Source: Trichobilharzia szidati | Lineage: Eukaryota > Platyhelminthes > Trematoda > Strigeidida > Schistosomatidae | Assembly: GCA_944472155.2 (NCBI GenBank) | Contig: OX235273.1 | Span: 5,305,204 to 5,369,203 of the forward strand | Direction of reading: 5' to 3' | Length of the DNA: 64,000 nt | Shown: piece by piece, positions 43,561-54,749 of the stretch | How the letters are laid out: each line of letters starts with the position of its first letter | Position numbering within the stretch: position 1 is the first letter of the stretch | Made by a program: the position numbers and the translations under genes | The notes under the pieces: model-generated | What the model was told of the DNA's origin: nothing | The model's input: only the letters and a program-made list of their open reading frames with translations | Database searches by the model: none

Positions 43561-44239
43561 ATGATAACTGATTCTTCTCTACAGGTTAGATTGATTAATG
43601 GACTTGGATTGGTCATCAGTTAGTACTTGTTTCATCTGTTTCGAAGCCTACTGCAACACACTGATTTTGATAGTTTAATAGACGATAGTAAGCTGTCACC
43701 GATGGGTGATGCCTCTTAGTGTGGACTTCAATTCCTAGTTACTTAGACGTAAATACTGGTTGATATGGGGTCTAATTCTCAGTGTTAGAAAGGGAATTCA
43801 CTGTTCCCAGTTATTCAGTAAGGAGGCATTTGGAAACGAAGGCAATCTAATGTATCGATTGAAATTTATGCTTCATTAATGTCACGGGTACATACTCACT
43901 GAATGAATTAAGTACGTAGTTCAAGGTTGTGAACTACAATGACCAGCCTGACGTGGTATATATTACTCGCTGCAGTAAGTTTAGATTTCCCGCTGATTAA
44001 CTTTACTAGCTGATATTCTCGATCTCTGTTGATATTTCGGTTCCTTATTGGATAGTACTTTAGAGACTGAAAAGATAGGTATTGGGTTCGAGTCTCTTTG
44101 GGAACATTAATACCTTAGAATATAAATGCATCCTCCCTCGATTTCACTGGTAGTTTTCTCTGTACATTAAGCGTTTACTTGAGTTAATTTGATTTTCTTC
44201 ATTCGAGTATTATTACCAGATGACCCGTCAGTCGATTTA

Positions 44240-44990
44240 TCCTGAGTAATCCCATTTCTAAGAAGTTACATCCGATGAGGGAATCGAAACATAGGTGTGA
44301 ATGCATAAAATAATAATAATAATGGAATGAAATGCAATTAAAACTAAAATGTTTGTGATTATAATCGTAGTTAAATGTCAAGTGGCAAAGCAAATTAATG
44401 TCATATGTTTAGAATAATTCATAGGATGGATAGAACTTGAAAAAGGGTGTGCAATTATAAGATTAGTAGACAAATCGAATTAAAATAAAAACGTTATGTA
44501 ATATTGTGTGAAATTTAATAGCATAGAATTTAATGTTGCAAAAAAGGAATTGATTTAGAATGACAAGTGGAACAAGTGAAATTATACCAGGGACAATTAA
44601 AAGTGAGAGTAGTAATAGTAACGATTGATGTAATAAGGAAGAGTATACAAATGGAATAGACAAAAATGAAAAAATGGTAGAGCTAAAATATGATTGGGGA
44701 TTAGCATACTTTAGCATGGAGGGATTAAGACCATGAAAGTTGGAGGGGTTGAACTAACTTTTTCTGTACACAGAGATCTGGCTTTTCTGTTTCGATAGCC
44801 AAAGCTTCAGCAGTACAGATGAGTCGGGAACGTAGTGATTTGGGCATATTACTTTTTGCCTTGTAGATGACCTAAAAGGCGGAGGCTGTGGAGATAGGGT
44901 GGTCATTATCGATAAGGCATTCAGGGATCGCGCTTCTTATTGCTCGATAATAAATTCGTTGAAAAGAGTCTCTTCGCTGAATCACTTACT
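44240..44990 (-). mobile_element. PLE group P2, second copy
   Basis: The left flank matches 22.79-23.2 kb almost base for base (for example ACTTGAAAAAGGGTGTGCAA). The coding remnant at 44730-44940 reads the same EKPDLCVQKK tail on the minus strand. The inverted right arm is reduced to its outermost ~35 bp (44950-44986, AATTCGTTGAAAAGAGTCTC). Confidence 0.7.
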
Positions 44991-45639
44991 TTGATTTTCT
45001 ATATGTTACAATGGGAATTTTCCATGAATCCCATTTCTATTTCGACTTTTGTCTAAAATGATCACTTTGAGAGAATGGGGCGCATTTTTCCAAATATCAC
45101 CACCTGTAAGTGACTATGATGTGTGGTTGTCACCCGATGAATTTTAACCTGAATGATCCCAGCGTAAAAATGTGACTCATCGCCTTAAATATTCGACTTT
45201 CGACGTTTCAATCCTCCTTCATCAGTTTCAGCCTAACCAGCTGAATAGTATCATCAGTCTTCACATAACAAGTTTTTGATTCACAGTCTGGTATGTGTAA
45301 AATCCGTCTCGCATAATTGCATTAAAACTGTTTCTGGTTTATGTTCGTACTTATATATTTCTATTGTTTGTCTTCTCCATGCTTCTAGGATTCAGTGCTT
45401 ATTTATAAAGGAGGATTAATCCAAAATTTCCTGATAAGTGACATCTTGATTTAGTTGTTTTCCTTGAGACGGTTGATTTGATTCCGGAGCTTCCGTTGTC
45501 TTTCCAGACATCTTCTTCAGCCATTGGCCAACGTGTTCCTATAGACCAAACCTACCAGTTATTAAAAAGTAAATCACTTGACAAGAAAATTCAAATTCCA
45601 AGTTAATAAAAATGATCAGTGCAGACGTAAATTAATAAG

Positions 45640-45840
45640 GAATCACGACAGTGGTTGTTGTCAGGAGATACAATTATCTCATTCATGGAGAATACGAATA
45701 AGTTCATTTCATACCTCGCTGAAGATGTGTTGAAGGGGAAGGACAACGAAACCTTCTCAATTAAATCAACCAACCCCTCATAGTACACAACTTAATCAAT
45801 ATCATCCACCTGAGCTACAAATGCTCTCCATTATAAGTGA
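45640..45840 (+). pseudogene. PLE P6-like 3' remnant
   Basis: Shares ATCATCCACCTGAGCTACAA with 33.64 kb. Upstream, CTGAAGATGTGTTG, a purine-rich loop and then ACAACGAAACC repeat the CTGAAGA/hairpin/GAAA order seen at 33.56 kb. Confidence 0.5.
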
Positions 45841-45969
45841 CACTGTATCCGAAATAAAAATTAAGGTAGCCCAATGATTTAAATTTGCCACTGTTTACAA
45901 ATTCTGCTGCTTGAAAACCTTCAGATATAAAACTTTATTTCGAAATAACTAAAAAGAGGCTGTTCATTT

Positions 45970-46225
45970 TCCGGACAACTTTCAATAACTTAATGGAGAC
46001 GAACTAGAGGTACGCCGAGGAGAGCTTCAAGGGACATCACATCCCGGGCCTTCAACTAGGACTCCAGCTAGGAGAGACGACTTGGGCATTCCGGAGTGGA
46101 ACAGATACAGTCATATAAAGAGGAAATCTCTGCTTGTGGAAACAGTTGAGAGTGAAGACAGATAACTGAGTGCAATGAACGTGCATGACGGAAGCCCCGT
46201 GTTCCATTTAGAACTTAGTGGATCT
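45970..46225 (+). pseudogene. RTE-like LINE 3' end, strongly diverged
   Basis: Nucleotide landmarks GGAGACGAACTAGAGGTACG and GGAAGCCCCGTGTTCCATTT. The coding frame is lost. Confidence 0.5.
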
Positions 46226-46494
46226 ATAGTAATACTAATGACACTGGCTTACTTGAGTCATGGATAAATTAATGCCGTGGCTCCAAAAAGACAATTTCTT
46301 AAGCAATTCAATTCAGTAAGACACTTGAAACGTTTGATTTCATCCTTATTTTAAGTTATTCTACCAATAAATTTCGCTTTTTATTTGAGAATGTTAATAG
46401 TTTTCGCAAATTTTCACCCATTTTGACAGCTTTCTTGTTCTGGAAAAAATCATCACCACCATCTTGAGTAACTTTCTAACCATCTGTCCTCCTT

Positions 46495-46930
46495 TTAATT
46501 GAATTTTAGATTTTCCCGTCGATTGATTGAACCGAAGTGATCGGTCTCAGGTCGGCTTCTTAAGCAGATGCTTCGACGATGTCTGGGCATGTAATTAGAA
46601 AGATGCACATTTCGTCCTATTTGGGACTCGTCGACTGGATGTACCTGCATTTCTCAGTGAGACCTGAGACTGAGCACTTCGGTCCAATTAATAGACGGAA
46701 AAATCTAAAATTCAATTAAATCAATATGACCCATTGCACGAGAGGTGGCTCTCCTGGCCTAAGTGATCTAGTGGATAACACTTTGGTGTTTGAAACTATG
46801 GGCACTGGGCTCGAGCCTTGGTGGGAAAATCATCACTTACTGAGAAATGCAGGTACATCCAGATTGTGAGTCCCAAATAAGACGAAATGTGCATCCTGGA
46901 TTCCACTGCTAGTCACCGTCCACCAATTAA
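46495..46930. mobile_element. SMalpha SINE composite: foldback plus plus-strand unit
   Basis: 46497-46717 is a foldback of SMalpha tails enclosing a minus-strand hammerhead piece (46601-46660, core TCGACGA, stem I 3' strand missing). 46735-46930 is a plus-strand head (CCTAAGTGATCTAGTGG, box B GGGCTCGAGCCTTGG) and a decayed hammerhead (46849-46906; core reads ATTGTGA, GAAA kept). Confidence 0.75.
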
Positions 46931-47064
46931 ATCTGTCTTCCTTTGTTACACAATGAGAGAAAAGATATAAACTCTTCGGTGAGACTGATATAAGAATAGA
47001 ACTTGTGCATTGCAGTGGTAGAGTATAATTCCATTATGGATAAGATTTTATTTTGATAAATTCT

Positions 47065-47220
47065 CACAGTGTTGTTATACAGTAATATTTACTGATCACA
47101 ACGTTTCGAGCACAATTTATCACTGTTCCTAATCATATCATATCACCTTGATATAATTATGAGCAATAAATTGTGCTCAAAACGTCATCAGTAAATATTA
47201 CTGTATAACACTATGAGACT
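47065..47220. repeat. Palindromic repeat related to the PLE P5 terminus
   Basis: Arms of about 55 bp (47067-47122 and 47160-47215) are inverted copies (CAGTAATATTTACTGAT and GAGCACAATTTAT). The adjoining AATCATATCATATCACC resembles the P5 terminal sequence at 8.66 and 52.19 kb. Confidence 0.6.
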
Positions 47221-47402
47221 TAATCAAAATAAATTTCATCAATAATGGAATTATACTCTGTGAGGAATAATTTTGGTGTAATTTTGTGCTCAAATTAGAA
47301 AACAACAATATCGGGAGTTTTGCTTAATGTTTCCTTGATTTTATCATTCACCTGCAGTTAAACCACATATTGTAGTTAGTCCAGCGATGTGACCACTCAG
47401 CG

Positions 47403-47597
47403 ATGACTGAACTGAATGTCCTTTATGGAAAACCACTATCTTTTCTCGACAGGTCATATCAACTGAATTTGGAGGGAATAGGCCAACAAAGAGTTGGAAA
47501 TGTTCAGTTCAGAATGCGGCATCCATCCCTAAGCAGACTAAGCATTGCCCTAATCAACACAGATAGGTGTGCAGAACCCCAATGTGGGGTTCACTGA
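47403..47597 (+). other. Unassigned open frame
   Basis: A 64-codon frame with no family recognised. No splice or repeat context supports it, so it is noted, not called as a gene. Confidence 0.2.
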
Positions 47598-47639
47598 AGC
47601 CAGAGAACCGGTGACACCAGATTCTTTGTAATGTGAATC

Positions 47640-48540
47640 AAAATCGAAATGGACAATTTCATAGATTCATTGACTGTAATATCAGGCCCTTAGACTATTG
47701 AAACAAAGCAACAAAAGTTTGTCCCATGATACTTCTTTTACAATCTATAACATTCTGTCTGTACAGTAATATTTAGGCAGCAACCAATACATGTATACAT
47801 CTATATAAATTATACAGCATACGGTATTCTCGTCAGTTTATCTATTCGCATCTATTTGCATGCAAAATTCATTCCTTTATTGGCTCAGTGTTGATTTATG
47901 AAGTTGGTGAGACTATGCACTCGAAAGATTTATTATATATGCAAGTGCTTTCTCTTATTGCCTCTCTCTATATATAAATATATATATGCATATAATGGCT
48001 GAGTGAAGTAAGCGACTAGGTAGTAAGCTGAAGGCCATAAAAGTTACTGTTTCCTGGATTTATAGTTCATATTGGCAATACATTTTACTTCTGGTCTGCT
48101 TTACTTCATTTTCAGCTACACAGATAACGTATGTTTGACGAATATAAATAGTCAAAAATTGCAATACGTTTGAAAATGTGATCATTAACTGAGTAGAAAT
48201 TATGCAAAAATCAACTGGCCATTTCGATTGAATATGATTTCAAGCCCACTTCAAACTGAAATAGGCGTTGATGAGTAGCTGTGTAGATGGTCAATGAAAG
48301 TTTCACAACTAAATCACTGGGGTCACACCGAAAGGCGTAACATTCCTAACACTTTGTTACCATAGTGGTAACCTGACCAGTTTGTTCAATGGCTTGAACC
48401 ATCGGACCACCTAAGCACTCTCCTCTTGACATAGCATTGTTCATATTGTCAAAAGGGTCACTTTATGTCGCCTGTTGTGAAGCAGTTCACGATAGCATCT
48501 CATTCTACAATCATTTGTGTTTGATGCATTATGTAGCTTG
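47640..48540. other. Unassigned AT-rich spacer
   Basis: TATA-rich microsatellite-like stretch near 47970-47995; nothing else recognised. Confidence 0.35.
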
Positions 48541-48549
48541 TTTCATTAA

Positions 48550-49030
48550 GAAAATGAGTTGAATTGGTGGATGGTCTCTAGCAGTGGAATCCAGAAATCG
48601 TCAAAGCAACTGCACAAGAAACCGACATGTCAACCTGAGACCGAGCACTTCGGTACAATCAATTGACAGCAAAATCTAAAACTGAATTAAATAATTAATA
48701 TGATTCGTTGCACAAGAGGTGGCTGGATCTCGAGGCCCAAGTGGTCTAGTGCACAACGCTTTGGCGTTTGAAGCCATGGGCACTGGGTCCGAGCGTCAGT
48801 GGGAACATCATCACTCACTGGGGAATGCAGGTACATCCAGCCGATGAGTCCCAAATAGCACGAAATGCGTGTTATCCTGGATTCCACTGCTAGTTACCAT
48901 CCACCAATTAACTTCTAGTTACATGCCCAGACATCGTCGAAGCATGTGCACAAAAAGCTGACATGTCAACATGAGAACGGGCACTTCGGTCCAATCAATC
49001 GACGGGAAAATCTAAAATTGAATTAAATAA
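48550..49030 (+). mobile_element. SMalpha SINE, tail plus full unit in tandem
   Basis: A tail (48595-48690) is followed by a complete unit: head GGCCCAAGTGGTCTAGTG, box B-like GGGTCCGAGCGTC, hammerhead 48828-48891, AGTTACCATCCACCAATTAA, and a second tail ending GACGGGAAAATCTAAAATTG. Confidence 0.85.
48828..48891 (+). ncRNA. SMalpha hammerhead ribozyme copy (decayed)
   Basis: GCAGGTACATCCAG (stem I), CCGATGA (U4 to C), GTCCCAAATAGCAC (one stem II pair broken), GAAA, a short stem III, then CTGGATTCCAC pairing with stem I. Layout complete; two defects. Confidence 0.75.
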
Positions 49031-49189
49031 CAAATGATTTGGTTGGTGAGAAAACTCTTGCGTAATCACTCGTAAGAATTCATTAAAAAGTTTATCAGGA
49101 AGTATAATAAGAATAGGAACAGTGCTGTAAGTGATGGAAAAACTATGAGTCTCGAGGAATTCAGGGCCTCAGTAGTGCAGGCATATTAT

Positions 49190-49640
49190 TTTATTATTAT
49201 TGTTCCCTTGGGTTCCTAGTGGAACATAGGGCTTCAACTGCACGTCTCCACTTGCTTCTGTCTTCTGCTGTACTTTTCACCTGCATCCATGTTAGTCCAT
49301 ACTGTTTCAACTCCTCTTCACACGATCTCCTCCATGTCACCCTTGCACTGACGTCCCACTCGCCACTTCCCTTTCGGGTTCCACTCGAGCACTGGCCTGA
49401 CGCGCGATGTCACCCAGCGGCCTCCTCAGCCAGTGAGTGTCCAATCCATCTCCACTTTCTCCTGCATATTTGTTGAGCGATTGGTTCTTGTTTTGTTTGT
49501 TCCCATAGTTTCTTGTTGGTGATTCTTTCCGGCCATCCGATCTTCAGTATAGAGCGAAGTGAGTTAGTTGTTGATAAATGTCTGCAACAGGCTGTTGGAA
49601 ATATTCTTTGTGACCCGCCAAGTTTTTGATCCGTGCAAAC
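49190..49640 (-). pseudogene. RTE-like LINE 3' end, subfamily b
   Basis: Minus strand, near-identical to 39.1-39.6 kb: SILKIGWPERITNKKLWEQT, QQICRRKWRWIGHSL, and the 3' end inverse to GTTCCTAGTGGAACATAGGG with an AAT tail at 49186-49200. Confidence 0.7.
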
Positions 49641-49769
49641 ATATGAGGGAGGAATATTACAAGCTCCGTGTAAAATTCCTAATAAGATTGGACTTGTAGT
49701 GGTATTCAAAAAATATTGGCTAAAGGACACGGTAGATTCATTTGGGAAAAGGAATATCATCTAGGAAAT

Positions 49770-50000
49770 TGGTCAGATAACCGTTGGAAAAGCTGCAGGG
49801 AGTAATGGACAGCTGGTTGCTTCATCCCAGTTTTGGACTCTTCATCAGTAATCACCCGCCGCTAGGGATTGAATCCAGGACTTTCTGGTTACAATGCGAT
49901 TTCGTAGACCACTAGACCAGTGAGACACTATCCGATGGCCACTGCATGAATTCCAACTTCTTCCAATTCACAACATAGAACGACCACTAGCCAATGTCTT
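49770..50000 (-). mobile_element. Family B SINE, minus half of inverted pair
   Basis: Inverted tail, hammerhead block remnant, box B (inverse of TGGATTCAATCCCTAG), head and body up to GCCAATGTCTTCGG. Confidence 0.65.
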
Positions 50001-50003
50001 CGG

Positions 50004-50130
50004 CTGAAGAGCACCAAACTGGGATGAAACAGCTGTCTAGTACTTCCTGAAGAATTTCCAGTGGTTCTATAAATGATATCAGCTCATGATGAAGTTTGGT
50101 AACCAATCAATTAAGTCACTACAAACCAAC
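50004..50130 (+). mobile_element. Family B SINE, plus half, beginning at the hammerhead core
   Basis: Begins exactly at CTGAAGA (50004-50010), then a GCACCAAACTGGGAT hairpin, GAAA (50026-50029), CAGCTGTC, and the tail to CCAACACTTGAA. The junction lies within TCTTCGGCTGAAGA, a short palindrome-like overlap. No 5' strand for stem I. Confidence 0.6.
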
Positions 50131-50539
50131 ACTTGAATAATGTACGAAATGTCATGCATTGGCTGCGAGGTCACTTGTGGATCGTGTTCAGTCATATTAC
50201 CTGAACATTGCTATTTAGCTAGATCTAGGATGATGGAACCTAATAGGTTAAGTTATCTGAAGAATGACTGAATTTTGATGTGCATCCACCTGCATGTAAT
50301 CGCATAATAGAATGAGACAGAACAAAAGTACTAAGATGTAATATAGTTAGATGGAGAGAGGAGTTAATCATCGAATCTTTGTTCATCCAATGAACACCAG
50401 ATACGTGCAGTCGAAATGATACAACATCTATCCCTAATATATGGCAAATTCTATTAAAACGGCAGGAAATAGCAAAGCTCGACATAGGAAGTTCGGATGT
50501 CGCGTGAATACATTGATACGATTGTTTTAATTCCTTCAC

Positions 50540-50700
50540 ATCCCCACTGCAATATAAGCCTTCAAGCTTCAACCATGAAGTCTCAGCTGCTGTGGTGTTT
50601 TTTTATCCGATAGGGTTACCGGACTCACGTTCAACCTTCCCTCCTTACCATTTTCACTACTGGTTAAGTGAGGTTAAAAAGTGAGTTGGCTGAGCACTGA
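50540..50700 (-). mobile_element. Family D SINE, inverted, head lost
   Basis: Plus-strand landmarks: CCTTCACATCCCCACTGCAA, AAGCCTTCAAGCTTC, and CTACTGGTTAAGTGAGG. Confidence 0.55.
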
Positions 50701-51259
50701 ACTCTGGACCATTGTTAGTCACTGATATGATTATCAGCATTAAATTGTCCTCTAAGTGTCATCTATTTATTATTACTCTAATCCTCTTTGTTATCTCGGG
50801 AAAACCAAATTTACACGGAGTCGTATTCTATAGCAGTGGCAAGACTATACTCATATTACATTTTGTTAACATACGACCAGCCAGGTGCGGTATGCAGTCC
50901 AACTCTAGGGAAATTCCCCAAATCCAAGATTATAAGATATGATTAGTGAGCGAAGAATACTACTTTCGATGACATCTTCATCAAGATTTACAGTTACATG
51001 TTGTCTTTATTGATCCAAAGTTACTTAAAACGTCAGTGTTATGAATAACAATAATCTATGAATATTATGGACATTTGGTTGTAGAACCTGATTAAGAAGA
51101 AGTTATTGAAAAGAATACTCCTTGTCAGATATTCACTTCTCTGAAATTTATAATCGGCCTCTCTCATTCCTTTAAGGCATCACAGTCGATATAATCAACC
51201 AACAGTGAAGATTATATCAGGCAATACTCACAGGACACTTGCAGACTATCAGAAGTCAT

Positions 51260-51930
51260 TAATCATTATTTTTTCCCTTGGGTTCCGAGTGGAACATCAT
51301 ACGGATTCAACAACACATCTCCACTAAGTTCTATTTTATGCCATCCTTTTCAGCTGGGTCCACGATTGTCCAAAATTTCTCATATCTTCCTCACAGAATC
51401 TCTTCCATCTCACCCTAGGATGTCCCACTTGTTGCTTCTCATTGGGATTCCATTTGAGGGCCTTAATGTATGCCAGATCAATCCATCTCCATTTTCCCCT
51501 ACATATTTGTTGAGCAATCAGCTCTTGCTCACTGGTCTGTTCCCATAGTTTCGTGTTATTAATTCTTTCTGGCCATCTGATTTTCAGTATGGAACGAAGT
51601 CAGCGGTTGATGAAAGTCTGCAACCTGTTGGAAATCGTTTTCTGATCCATATAAAAGGACCAACTTCATATTGGTGTTGAAAATTCGAATCTTGTTCCTT
51701 AGCAAAAAATTCCTAAACTGGTTTCAGGTTGATGAAGGGTTATCTGCCCTTTCCGATCCTGACTGGCTTTGACATCTTCATCTGTTCCACCTGTAGGTGA
51801 AACGACGCTACCTAAATAACTGAAAGAGTTAACCTCTGTTAAATCTATCCCATTGATGGTGATTGTTGCTGGCTGTTGTTGTTGTTGCTGTTGGTTTGTC
51901 AGTTGGTTATCTTCACCACCTCCACCTTCT
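51260..51930 (-). pseudogene. RTE-like LINE, 3' portion
   Basis: Minus strand: QQQPATITINGIDLTEVNSF, YLGSVVSPTGGTDEDVKASQ-type block at 51.75-51.9 kb, then broken frames to the 3' end inverse to GGGTTCCGAGTGGAACAT. The poly-Gln run before the ING motif also occurs at 37.5 kb. Confidence 0.7.
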
Positions 51931-51944
51931 CTACGTTTACCTAG

Positions 51945-52045
51945 ATAATCCCAGTTGCTCAATGGTATACGGGTTTGCCTCGTTACCGAAAGGTCTTGGG
52001 TTCGAACCTTAGTACGTGCGTAATGCCGATAATTCCCATTCAAGT
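51945..52045 (+). mobile_element. Family B SINE head fragment
   Basis: Box A CCCAGTTGCTCAATGG and box B TGGGTTCGAACCTTAG; stops before the hammerhead block. Confidence 0.6.
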
Positions 52046-52069
52046 TCAGAAATCATTATTTGTTTAATA

Positions 52070-52725
52070 TATATGTAAAACTTGGGCACTGTGGTAGTAA
52101 GTAATTCCATATTAGTTTGTTTATTAGACGTACCACAGTGAAACAGTATTATTTACTGGATGACGTTTCGAACACAATATATTGTTCATAATCATATCAA
52201 TTGTAATCACACGACTTTGAAACTTGAGTTTTATAGTTTTCTTTGCCCTCTCCTATTTGTCGTAGGGTTAGTAAAATTTTCCAGATGTCCAGCTGCACAG
52301 GTGTTAAGTCATTCCTATTACACGTATTTGCAGTTGATTCGACAAACAAAGCTTCTGCTTTCAATCTCTGCCTCCACCATGCTGTTACATTAGATTTTAA
52401 AACTGTCATCTTATCCCATCCTATTGTGTGGTTGTATGTAACTGCATGTAATGCTGTGGCTGAACTATTCTCTAGATTTCTTATCTTATTTGGGTCAACC
52501 AATTTAGATTTTGCTAGGTTTTTATGTTCAGCTAGTCTGACTGCCCCTGATCTACTAGTTTGACCTATGTATTTGACCTGACAATGATTACAAGGTATTA
52601 GATAAACTAAGATGACAGTTTTAAAATCTAATGTCACAGGGTGGAGGAAGAGATTGATAACGGAAGCTTTGTTTATCGAATCAACTGCAAATACGTGTAA
52701 TAGGAATGATTCAACACCTGTCCCA
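52070..52725 (-). mobile_element. PLE group P5, second copy, with internal inverted duplication
   Basis: The flank 52070-52215 matches the P5 terminus at 8.09-8.23 kb. Coding 52304-52415 reappears inverted at 52607-52720, with the rest of the nuclease region as spacer. Confidence 0.7.
52197..52637 (-). pseudogene. PLE P5 GIY-YIG endonuclease fragment
   Basis: 147 codons: LVYLIPCNHCQVKYIGQTSR is the nuclease core (V-Y and Y-I-G present). Then SGAVRLAEHKNLAKSKL, TALHAVTYNHTIGWDKM, a candidate catalytic Glu in LKAEALFVES, and NTCNRNDLTPVQLDIWK. The N-terminal MTLDFKTVI comes from the inverted duplicate, so the start is artificial. RT is absent. Confidence 0.75.
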
Positions 52726-53106
52726 GATATTTGTTTAAATTATTTGCAATTTCCCACCAACTGGTTCTTACTGAATCGGAATGCTCGATCTGTGGTGATG
52801 TCTCGCCTCCTATTAAAGATGCTACGAAGAATTCGGAATGTTAATACACTTATATTTGATTGATGCTGAATAGCTGTGGAAATCCTGATGTGCCAGAAAC
52901 GATTATTGCTGCGTTCTAGTCCTGACGACTCAGATATATCGCGATGACGAGAAATAGGTCTGGTTAAGAGTGCTAGGAAATAAGATAACTTGTAGATAGT
53001 GGACTAACACCACCTTTTCACTGCCTGATCGGCAGTTTACGTTCCAGTAAGTTCATGTTATTTATATCTATCTTATTCATAAATATATAAATATATATTG
53101 TGGCGA

Positions 53107-53350
53107 GTGCTACTGATAAGAGTTATCAGTAGTATATAAAGAGAAGTTCATCGGTTTAAAACATCAAAATAGCAGGGAGATAGATTAGATGTCAGAGAAA
53201 GCAAATAATACAGCGTTGTGAAGAGACATGGGAGAAGTGAAAGAAATACAAGTAAGCATAATATAAAGTCCAAAAGTAGCATAACGCAGAGGATCTGTGC
53301 AAATGTTGCTCTGAAGATATGGTATCCATAATTTAGTTATAAAGGGATAC
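53107..53350 (+). repeat. Unknown dispersed repeat R (plus)
   Basis: Begins with a hairpin, CTACTGATAA then TTATCAGTAG, followed at once by TATATAAAGAGA. The remaining ~200 bp match 39911-40158 in opposite orientation. No RT or tRNA-like head is visible. Confidence 0.65.
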
Positions 53351-53369
53351 CAATAAAGATTGCTGGCTG

Positions 53370-53600
53370 ATTAGTCGCATAGTCGGGTGTTCTAATCCTA
53401 GTTGACGCACCCCTTAATCTCTCCGCTTAACCAGTAGGGTTCTCGGTAACGTAGGAAGATGGGAGGTGAGGCTAGCAAGTCTATGGCGCTAAAAAAGCAC
53501 CCACTTCTACTGGAAATCCATAGCAGAAGCTTGAAACACTTAATTCCATCTGGAACGCAAAGGATTATGTAATAATGATAATAATAATAGTGGCAGTACA
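53370..53600 (+). mobile_element. Family D SINE, diverged
   Basis: Head remnant TTAGTCGCATAGTCGGGTG, ending GTTGACGCACCCC. The body has ATCTCTCCGCTTAACC, GAGGTGAGGCTAGCAAG and an AAT-type tail at 53570-53590. Confidence 0.6.
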
Positions 53601-54054
53601 TTGAACAAGACACCATTTTACTTGTTTAGCAGGGAAAATGAATAGCGAGGGTTTAAGTGAATGTATAAGACACGCAAACATGCACACACACCTGTTTATT
53701 CAATTCATCGTCATCGCCTGCATCATCCTCTCTCTCTCTCTCTCGATTCTACTGTACCTCTTTCTTCATCTGTTTTCTTCTCTTTTTTTATTTCTTTTCG
53801 TCAGCTGTAACATGTGTTCCGTGTGAACAAGCAATAACACTGGAAAATATTGCAAGCTCTTATTGTATGGCTGATGTGGGTGAGTAATGGGCACAAAAGT
53901 TGCCTTCTTTCGATTATTATTATTATTATTACTATTATCATTATTGTGTTAAAGGCGAATTAAAATTCAAGTGGAATTTAAAATTAAATTAAATCAGTCT
54001 GTAACAAATTCGTTGTAAACCTGTGTTGCACAACTTACCAGATGTACATTATAT

Positions 54055-54720
54055 AATAAAGGTGCTTTTTGTAATTCCCAATGAATGAATGAAAAACAAA
54101 ACGGTATTGCTGTTTTTAGTGATAGCACTCAACATCAAAAATAGGATCCGGATTTTCAACTCCAATGTGAAGTCAGTCAGTGCTACTATACAGATCGGAG
54201 ACTTGGCCAGCGCGTCATAAAGAGCATCTCAAACAAACTACAGACCTTCGTCAACAGTTGTCTTTGCTCAATACTTCGCTCAAGATCAGATGGCCGGTCA
54301 GAAAAGATCAGCAACAGAGATCTCTGGCAATGAGCGAACCAACATAGCAGGAACCGATTGTGAAACAAATGGGCAGGAAGAAATGGAGATGGATTGGCCA
54401 TACTCTGAGGAAACCATCAAGTGAGTGACATCACTAGACAAGCCATTCCTCGAGTGGAACCCGATAGGGAAGAGGTGAGTTGGTCGTCAGTGCAAGGGTG
54501 ACTTGGAGGAGGTCATGTGAAAAGGAGATGAAAATGTGTGGGCAGACTTGGAGCCAGGTGAAGACTCTGGCAGAGAACAGAACGCAATGGAGACGCTTGG
54601 TTGAAGCCCTATGTTCCTCTAGGAATTAAAGGAAACAATAATAATAATCGCTATTTAATGCTGCTGCTATTAGCTTTATCAAAGTGCTATTACTACAACC
54701 ATTGCAAAAGGATACCCAAA
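54055..54720 (-). repeat. PLE P4 terminal arm interrupted by a LINE
   Basis: 54060-54124 and 54647-54715 together are the reverse complement of the P4 terminal region at 56.52-56.65 kb (AATGAATGAATGAAAAACAA and TATTAGCTTTATCAAAGTG). The RTE-like LINE at 54126-54645 splits them. Confidence 0.65.
54126..54645 (+). pseudogene. RTE-like LINE 3' end nested in the P4 arm
   Basis: Plus strand. It starts at a FNSNVKSV-equivalent segment and runs through TTGTGAAACAAATGGGCAGG (KQMGRKKW block) to the 3' end GAAGCCCTATGTTCCTCTAG, then GGAAACAATAATAATAAT. A strongly 5'-truncated insertion, closest to 36.8-38.3 kb. Confidence 0.75.
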
Positions 54721-54749
54721 ATATTGTTAAAGATTCATATGATTTCAGA

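Noticed and set aside
47403..47597. Host exon candidate
   Set aside because: No family recognised, no clear splice sites and short length; left as an unassigned frame.
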